This document shows positions 57,011 to 64,000 of a DNA stretch of 64,000 bases, one piece after another; positions within the stretch are counted from its first letter, which is position 1; each line of letters begins with the position of its first letter. The notes under the pieces were generated by a model. The model saw nothing but the letters and a program-made list of their open reading frames with translations, was not told the origin of the DNA and did not search any database. Position numbers and translations under genes: made by a program. This DNA is from Hymenopus coronatus (lineage: Eukaryota > Arthropoda > Insecta > Mantodea > Hymenopodidae). The DNA lies in NCBI GenBank assembly GCA_030762935.1, contig CM060900.1, forward strand, positions 435,662,259 through 435,726,258. Direction: 5' to 3'.

Positions 57011-59084
57011 ATAACTTTAAGAAGGCAATTTTAATGGCTGCCTGATTTCTGTACATGTAGTCAAAAGAAACTTAACATTTTCACACACAATGCTTGGACA
57101 TACACAATGTGGAATCTCACTTTAGAATTGTGCATTAACAGTACATAACTCTGCAAACTTAGAAAAATTACCAACCTGCCTTTGTTGCTCTGTATATATA
57201 ATGCATGTGTAATCACCAATTATTTGATCTGGACCTCTTTCACATCTCTATCAATGCAAGTTCTTTTGAATGCATCTCATCCTGGAACTTCATATAAAAT
57301 TGAATCATCCTCAAAGAAAATCATGTGTTCTAACTTCTGAAAATTCATGCTTTGTTGCTGTTTTCCTTGCCTTGCCACTAGTTAAGCCTTCTGTTGCTGA
57401 TAAGTTGGCAATCAGTTATAATCTTTTCCATGGAGACTTGGGTGCTTGTGCAACATATTTTCTGTGTTTTTGAAAATGCTGTCCAATTCTAGATCTTGTT
57501 GCAGATGGCAACATCCCTTGATTCCTGCTTTCTCTCCAGCTTGTCCCAGTTTTGCTGCCTGTATTTATTTTGCTCTTAAATCAGTTCTATTCCTTAGTTA
57601 GTCTTGTTGAGTTTAGACATTTTCTCTCTTTGCAGCATTTTTTTTCATTTTTACATTTTCCATAGCAATCTTGTTCTCTTAAGACACTGTCTATATTCAT
57701 GTTGTCTTACTATTGGTGTTATACCCAGCTTCTCAGAATGCACTTGTCAAAGTCTCCATATAAACTGAGAGCATATAAAGCAGCAAGAGTGTGAAATCTC
57801 AGATTTAACATTTTTGCAGAGAATTTGATGCATTTTTATTCTGCTTTGCATTCACAAAGATCTTCAGTATGAAATTACCCTATTCTTTCCAATTTGTGAG
57901 TTTTTATTATTATTAAATAAGACACCTCAGAATATGAGGGAAAATATACCTTTACTTAAAATATTGAGGTATAGATTTAAAGTTTAATCCCTTAATATGA
58001 CATTTCTGAGTGGAATTGCTATATACTGAGACATATATCTCATGATTAGTTTTATCAGCAAAAGTCTGTGATATGAACACTGATTTGAAAACATCTCTAT
58101 TATAATTATAGAACAGATAATATAATGGAAAGCTTCCACGATCTAATCTGTGTTATTTTCTTTACAGGAATGGCTAACTTTGATTCCAAAAGTATGTTGA
58201 AGATGATATACATAAAAGAGTGCTTTAATAGCTCTTTACCTCAACAGATACTAACATGTATGAAGATCTCAAGATCTAAAACATTCCATGGATGGTGCAT
58301 CAACAATCAAAAATGAAATTGGTGCAAATCACACTCAAAGGTTCATTTGAGTTCCACTTTCACAGAGAAAATGGAATCACTTGTACCTTGTAACCATTAC
58401 CAAAGTATACCTATCAGTATTAACATAGGATGTTAAGTTTTATATGAATGCTGAAATGAGGTAATGCCATTGGGAAAGAAAAAACTGCCAAAGGTAATCT
58501 TTTCAGGGAAATACATATGATGACTAATACTTTTTCTTGATGGTTGTGTTTATTAGTGACAGTTAAAGAATTGTGCAACTATGAGGATTTGATATTCCTT
58601 CCATTGTTCATGCTAATTAAATAATGGACTTTAACTGTAGGGTCCTGGAAACTTGACTGTCATTAACTTTACTTTTGCTAGAAATCAAAGTTATCCCGAG
58701 ATTTTTCCTTTTCATCAATCAATCCATGTCTGACTGTAACTCTTGAAAGCTAATAAGAATAAAGATTGTCTAACATTCTTAGAACAAATTTGAGGAAACT
58801 CCTGCCAAACCCAAGTAACATCACTTAATGTCAGCACAAGTGGTGTCAGTTATTCATTACTAATCATGTTTCTTGACTGTGCATGAGATTTTTATGCTAA
58901 CTTTATAAAGAAGTGCAGATGGAAGGGAGAAGAGTTTTGCATAAGTATTTATTTTTGCAGTGTTGCCAACCAATGTGGGTGAAACATCAGGGAAAAGTAG
59001 AAAGGAACTCAGTCTATATGGCATTTGTCATACATAGAGTATGCAGAAGAACAAAAAATTAAGAATTATGGTCCCATACTGTCC
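57011..59084. other. Unassigned stretch
   Basis: No gene recognised. Consensus-like CTTTACAG ends at 58168 but the following donor would give a tiny exon, so it is not called. Confidence 0.35.
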
Positions 59085-59290
59085 TCCTTTCCTATCTTTC
59101 ACAGTTCCAAGGAACTTTTCCTCGCTCTATTTTGTTCAAATAACCTTAGGGTCCATGGGGCTGAGCGTTATTTGACATTTATTATGTGAGGATAAGAGGA
59201 AATTCCAGATAAATGTTATCCAAGCAATTCACCCAACACAGATTTGAATGTTGGCCGTTTTAGAGTTGAAGGTCATCATGCTATCTGTTT
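59085..59290 (-). mobile_element. SINE-C, old copy
   Basis: It matches 53.5-53.8 kb block by block (GAGCGTTATTTGACATTTAT, GAGGATAAGAGGAAATTCC, TTATCCAAGCAATTCACCC, GATTTGAATGTTGG) with heavy divergence. Confidence 0.6.
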
Positions 59291-60059
59291 GTCATGGAAG
59301 TATAACATTTTTCATGTTATTGTCCCTAAGAATATTAATGATTCATTATTTTAGAGGCGCACAAGACAAATTAATTATAAGGAAATTTTTGATACGTAAT
59401 TTTATCTTATTTTCTGAATAGGAAATATTATAGCTAATGTGTTAAATAATTTCATATTTTAGTCTGCTGTAAATCTTTTTAATTAACAAAAAATGCTGCC
59501 TAAGGATATTTTGGCCAACTTTATCATTCATTATGAAAAATGTGTGGGCTATGATCTTGCTGAATAAATTCTTCCAGATGAATGTAATTTGAATGCCACA
59601 GTTTTAGTTGAAAGATCTGGAAGAGTTTTTCCAGTAAAACCATGAGCCACAAACCTGGAAACCATGCCTTACCAATAAAGAGAGTATTAGATATGTATGA
59701 GGCAAATTGTTTATGAGATTTTGCTACATGAAGTAATATTTCTTTCAAAATGGAGCACTTTCCCAGTATGATAAATTTTATGTATTGCTGACCTATAACA
59801 AACACCTTTGGAGTTTGCAAAATGTGCTGCTTGCACCCCACTTTGAGTTTGTAAGATACTTTAAGCAATTATTAGTTGAATATGAACAGTATGAATGAAT
59901 ATATAACTGTAATCACTTAACCCTATTACATATACATACACCACCTCTTCCTTTCTGGTACAACAACCTGTATACTTACGTTTGAGTTGCTACTGGTGCA
60001 AATATAAGTCAACACCATGGTTGTCAATATATTATGCACCGGGTTCACTATCTATTTAA
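59291..60059. other. Unassigned stretch
   Basis: A 114-codon minus frame at 59868-59524 has no motif I recognise and no support from repeats; it is the longest non-element frame here. Confidence 0.35.
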
Positions 60060-60470
60060 TTATCAACTCCCTTATGTTTAAATATTCTAGTTTTCCTGAT
60101 AGGCATTCTTCCAATTATGAATTTAAGATTTTAGAATTGCTCATTTATATTTCTCTTTAGTCTTTCCTCATAATTCCCCTAACTTTCTAATCTCAGCTGT
60201 ATTCTTAAATTTCCTAATCGGTAACCATGACCACCTAGCTGGTACACATTGGTCCCTCCATAATTTTGTCTTTTCACAATCTAAAATAAAATGTAGGTCA
60301 TTTTCCATTCCCTCAAAAATGGGCACTTCTGTGGGTCCATTTCCCCTTTCATTTCCCTTAATTTCATTGTTCCAGTTCTATGCAATGCCCTCCCTTTCCT
60401 ATCCAATTTATTACACACTTCAATATATTTTCTCTCCCACAATAATATGAACAGTAACTTAATGAACATA
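60060..60470 (-). pseudogene. nLTR-1 fragment (C-terminal region)
   Basis: Minus-strand 60469-60281 reads LLWERKYIEVCNKLDRKGRA then KLREMKGEMDPQKCPF, corresponding to VSWGREKYIDVTNKEEREGIA and RLKGLRKGIPQNQCPI of the 18.9-kb copy. The second knuckle Cys is lost. Frame-shifted similarity continues to the left to about 60060. Confidence 0.75.
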
Positions 60471-61984
60471 CATTAGAATTGCATTCTTCCATCTACTAGG
60501 AATACTGCACTGGTGTTCTAAACCTCTATTGCATGTATAGTAATAATGTGTTCCAAGTTTCAATGCTTCTAGATTCATATGCACAGTCAGTTACCATGCA
60601 AATAGAACATGCATAGTATTTTTACAGCCATTTAAAGAAAAATCTACACAATACTGTAGTAAAACATTACATTCCTTACTGAATCTTAAATACAGGAAAT
60701 ATTTCAAATTAAGTGTTGTGTTATACAGTGAAAAAGTTGACAAAAAAAGCAAATAAAACATTATGAAAGGAGAAACAAAACTTAAAGTGGTAATGAAAGT
60801 GGATAAAGTGTAGAGTATTAGCAAATTTGCAAAGGACTAGTTGTTTGATGGACAGTGGTATCCGATTGGAAAAGAAGAGGTCAGATATTTGAGTTGTGAT
60901 AAGTGAAAAGAGTTTATACCAAGGCTTTCTCCAAACACTAATCAGTATAATTTTAATTACTGGAAGTGGTATACTGTGAAGCTAGCAATTAGCTTTAATA
61001 TTGAAGTCAAGTGCTGTATACCCGACTCCAGTATTGAATACTAATCAGTATATTTAGGTATCTGTAAGTTAATGCTTTCATAGACATTTTTTGTGATATT
61101 AAATTCTAAATTCACAAACCTAAACATTTTTAAGTTGTCCTATCACACTGACTGTGTGTGGCAAAGCTTTTGTAATGTTCTCTCTCCCAGACTATATTAC
61201 ATTGTGTTTCCAGAACATTAACTTAATTACCAAAGCACATTTGAAAGCATTTGCTAGGTGATTAATCTGTGAAATAGAATAGTCAATAGAAATTTTAATA
61301 AATAAGGACCCAGAAAATTCTTGTACACAAATCTCAAATTCTTGAATAACTGCAACAAATTCTGTATCCAGAATGAGAATAGAAAGCTAAAAGATACACA
61401 GTTAAACAAGAATAGGATTCTTAGTGTCAAAAGTCAGTTTTGCACATTGAAATGTAATTTTATGTAATGTTACTTTTTTACCTATTTGCAAGTCATTCAA
61501 CATAATGTGGATTAGACATCTTCAAACTTCCATACAATGCATTTTTTCTAAAAGTCACACCATCACTATTTCCAATTTCTCTAGTGAAAGTCCTCATCTC
61601 TAAACAATGAATATGCAATTAAAGTTGGTTGGTCTTTGTTAATTCTGTTGCCTCTTATCCTGACATGGATCTTCCAAACTTGTGACTAGATGGTTATGGC
61701 TGTTGGATTTGGTCATGTCATCTAATGATGTTTACTATTAAGACAGCTATACACAATATGAATACATGCCATGACAGAACAGGAATGGATCAGTTGAAGC
61801 TTGATCAAATTTCCAGGCATCATTAAACTCCTCAGTAATTGTAAGCGCTCACATTGTAACACATGTATTTTGGCGTTTTCTATTCTGTGATTAATTATTA
61901 TTTTCAAAAATTATTTTCCTTGTTACCAGCACTGTCAATTTCTGGATCATAATGTCTCTAGTGTGTCAAAATTTTGTCCCGTGA
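60471..61984. other. Unassigned AT-rich stretch
   Basis: No gene or repeat recognised. Confidence 0.4.
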
Positions 61985-62130
61985 ATTTTTTACATGCCAG
62001 TAGGTCCAAGAACTCTTAGATCTACTGGCACATGCTTTTAAGCACACATAAAACCATTGATCTGGGCCAGGTTTGAACCCACGACCTTCAGATCAGAAGG
62101 CCAGTGTCTAACCAACTAGACTGACTTCCT
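61985..62130 (-). mobile_element. SINE-E (tRNA-derived)
   Basis: The minus strand reads GTCAGTCTAGTTGGTTAGAC (A-box region), then CTGATCTGAAGGTCGTGGGTTCAAACCTGGCCC split over the B box, then GATCAATGGTTTTATGTG. It lacks a pairing acceptor stem, so it is a SINE head rather than a tRNA gene. Confidence 0.65.
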
Positions 62131-64000
62131 ATTCTGTGAACTAATTTTAAATAGGAATTTGGGAATTTGCTGTCCAAACCACACTTCCTTAAAAAGAGCT
62201 TCCCACACAAAATTTGAAAAGTATGGGCAGGTTTCCAAATTTTTTTATACATTTTTCTTGAATATGGTATGCTCTTCTTCAGGCATTTTGGTTAAGGAGA
62301 TTTTCAAGTTTTTTAAGGGAGAGTTAAGTTTTCTAACAGGTGTTTTACTAATGATATAGTTGTGCCTGAATATTGTTTCATTTATTTGTGTATGCTTCAT
62401 TTTGAATGTTATAAAGTTTATTTAATCATAGTTAAATAAAAGAGGATAAAAAGTGATGGGGAAAAAAAAAATTACTGTAGGTTGTTGAACTTTTTATGGA
62501 GGTTACAGAGTAAAATTAAGCCATGAAAGTGAAGGTTCATTTATGTCGTCCCCACTATGCCAAAACCATTAATGTACATTTCATTAGTTTTGAGAAAAAC
62601 ACATTTAAGTATTCAAGGTAGTTTAAAATTCCAGGTCTTTTAATTGCATAGTTATTTTTTACACAAGTGTTTAGATTATTATCAAAGATGTCTGTAAAAG
62701 CCAAACCAATAAGTAAGGCTCTAGCACCCTCATTCCAAGGGTTTAATACACATTCTTGATTTGTGCATCTCGGAAAATTCAGCAATTGATTTCACATGTA
62801 CATGGATGAGTGATTTTATATTTATATTTCGTCTATAAAACTAAGAAATATAAAATTTTAAGAACATTAATAGTTACCTTAGCACATTATTACTCCAGAG
62901 GTCATTATAAATACAACGAATAATAAAAGTATGCTACTTCTTATGCTGATTCATTCTCATCTGGTTCTGGCAGTGTATCATGTGTACTCCATTGCTCTTC
63001 AGTCCTTAACAATATTCATAATGCTCTCGAGAGAGCATCAAACTATCACACATTGTGGAGAGATTTTTGTACTTTGGTACAGATATTGAAATTTGTTGAT
63101 GTGTGCTCTTTGTACTTGCAGATCTCTTAGTCAACCTGATTTCCTCATTGGCAAGGATTCCGTGAATCTGTAACAAGTCCATTTTGAAATTAGGAAAATC
63201 TCGATTTAACATTATTTTCACTAGAAATGGTCAAGCAATGTTGTGGCACATGAGAAATATATGCTTATTCTTCTGATAAATAAACTGGAATATTTTAAAA
63301 TTATTTTCAATTTTTAAATATATGCAATAACATTCCGTTTCACTGTGCCTTGTTTCAAAATATTTATGATCAATAGTTTCCAAATGTAGATTGTTCCAGC
63401 AAAGCGTCATGCACCCTGACACAAAAGCAGCATTTTTCTACATTTTTCACATCCATCTGACATCATTTAGGCATGCTTGATGGTGGACTAGCTCAAGATT
63501 TAGCAGAAAATTCAAGAAGAAATTTCTGTTGTCCTCATTTACCTTTAATTTCATTCCACAAGTAACATTCCATTGTGATTGACCAAGATATATGTGGAGT
63601 CATCTTTAGAAAACAGACCAGCATTTTCATCCTTGCAGGCTAACAGGCCTTCTAGCATGTTCACTCATAGTAAAACACATTGAAAAGCAATACAGGAATA
63701 ATCAACCCTGACACATTTAAAGTAATTTATCAATTAGAAAATGCCCAAGAATACCAACTAAAAGAATTGACAATGGAAGTACATGGCTTCTGTAACATGT
63801 TTTCCAATAATAAATGTAAGTGATATAGTGTCATAAAATTGACTCGACTAATTAATTCAATTGATGGGACACATCACTGTCACAAAGTCCACAATATACC
63901 AGTAATACATAATATGGATTTGTAACATTCTGGTTCTTATCTATTAGTCTTCAATGCAATTGTTGATTTCTGAATACCTTCTGATTTGTCCTGAGTTTTA
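62131..64000. other. Unassigned AT-rich stretch to the window end
   Basis: No gene or repeat recognised; frames up to 76 codons lack motifs. Confidence 0.4.

Noticed and set aside
58169..58191. Micro-exon between a CTTTACAG acceptor and a GTATGT donor
   Set aside because: Only 23 bp, AT-rich and without a reading-frame partner; chance splice motifs are common at this base composition.
59524..59868. 114-codon minus-strand frame as a host gene
   Set aside because: No motif or codon signal recognised; frames of this length occur by chance in the window.

Overview
This window looks like nuclear DNA of an arthropod, most likely an insect with a large, AT-rich, transposon-laden genome. The evidence is the mix of element families: Jockey, R1-like, RTE-like and CR1-like non-LTR retrotransposons, gypsy and copia relics, mariner and hAT relics, and several tRNA-derived SINE families. 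A polyneopteran such as a cockroach, termite or stick insect would fit, but that is inference; no diagnostic host gene fixes the species. Nothing looks bacterial or organellar, and I see no rRNA, functional tRNA or CRISPR array.

Only one convincing host gene is visible: an intronless 111-codon cytochrome b5 reading frame at 20.5 kb (+), with its heme-ligand motif and a CaaX-like C-terminus in place of a membrane anchor. A possible short host exon with good splice signals lies at 55.28-55.37 kb. The rest is intergenic or intronic sequence filled with mobile elements.

Layout. 0-3.3 kb: an nLTR-1 fragment (-), an almost perfect 44-bp palindrome, two copies of an unidentified noncoding repeat (repeat R), a SINE and a Tc1/IS630-like transposase scrap. 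5.4-8.2 kb: a gypsy-like element with two LTRs and a tRNA-Leu-type primer site, but with RT/RNase H and most of integrase deleted. 8-18 kb: SINEs, an R1-like RT fragment interrupted by A40, an unidentified transposase-like relic (-), a CGGBP1/hAT-type zinc-finger relic, a decayed copia element holding a SINE, and an RTE-like tail. 18-20 kb: an nLTR-1 3' end with a perfect 10-bp stem-loop, then a CR1-like C-terminal fragment. 20.5 kb: cytochrome b5. 25-31 kb: hAT and mariner relics and three non-LTR fragments. 32.4-39.6 kb: a degenerate tandem array of repeat R with a linker, interrupted by mariner and SINE insertions. 41 kb: an LTR with a 37-bp minisatellite. 42-45.2 kb: a decayed CR1/L2-like element with an SGNH-esterase ORF1. 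45.4 kb: a SINE with a perfect target-site duplication (TSD).

46.3-50.8 kb (-) holds the best-preserved element, a 4.48-kb Jockey-type retrotransposon bounded by an 11-bp TSD, with intact ORF1 and an ORF2 broken by a single TGA. 53-64 kb carries more SINEs, one R copy, an nLTR-1 fragment and long stretches where I recognise nothing. The genes do not form a pathway; the window is mainly a record of nested transposition. SINE-A to SINE-E, nLTR-1 to nLTR-3 and repeat R are working names used only here.
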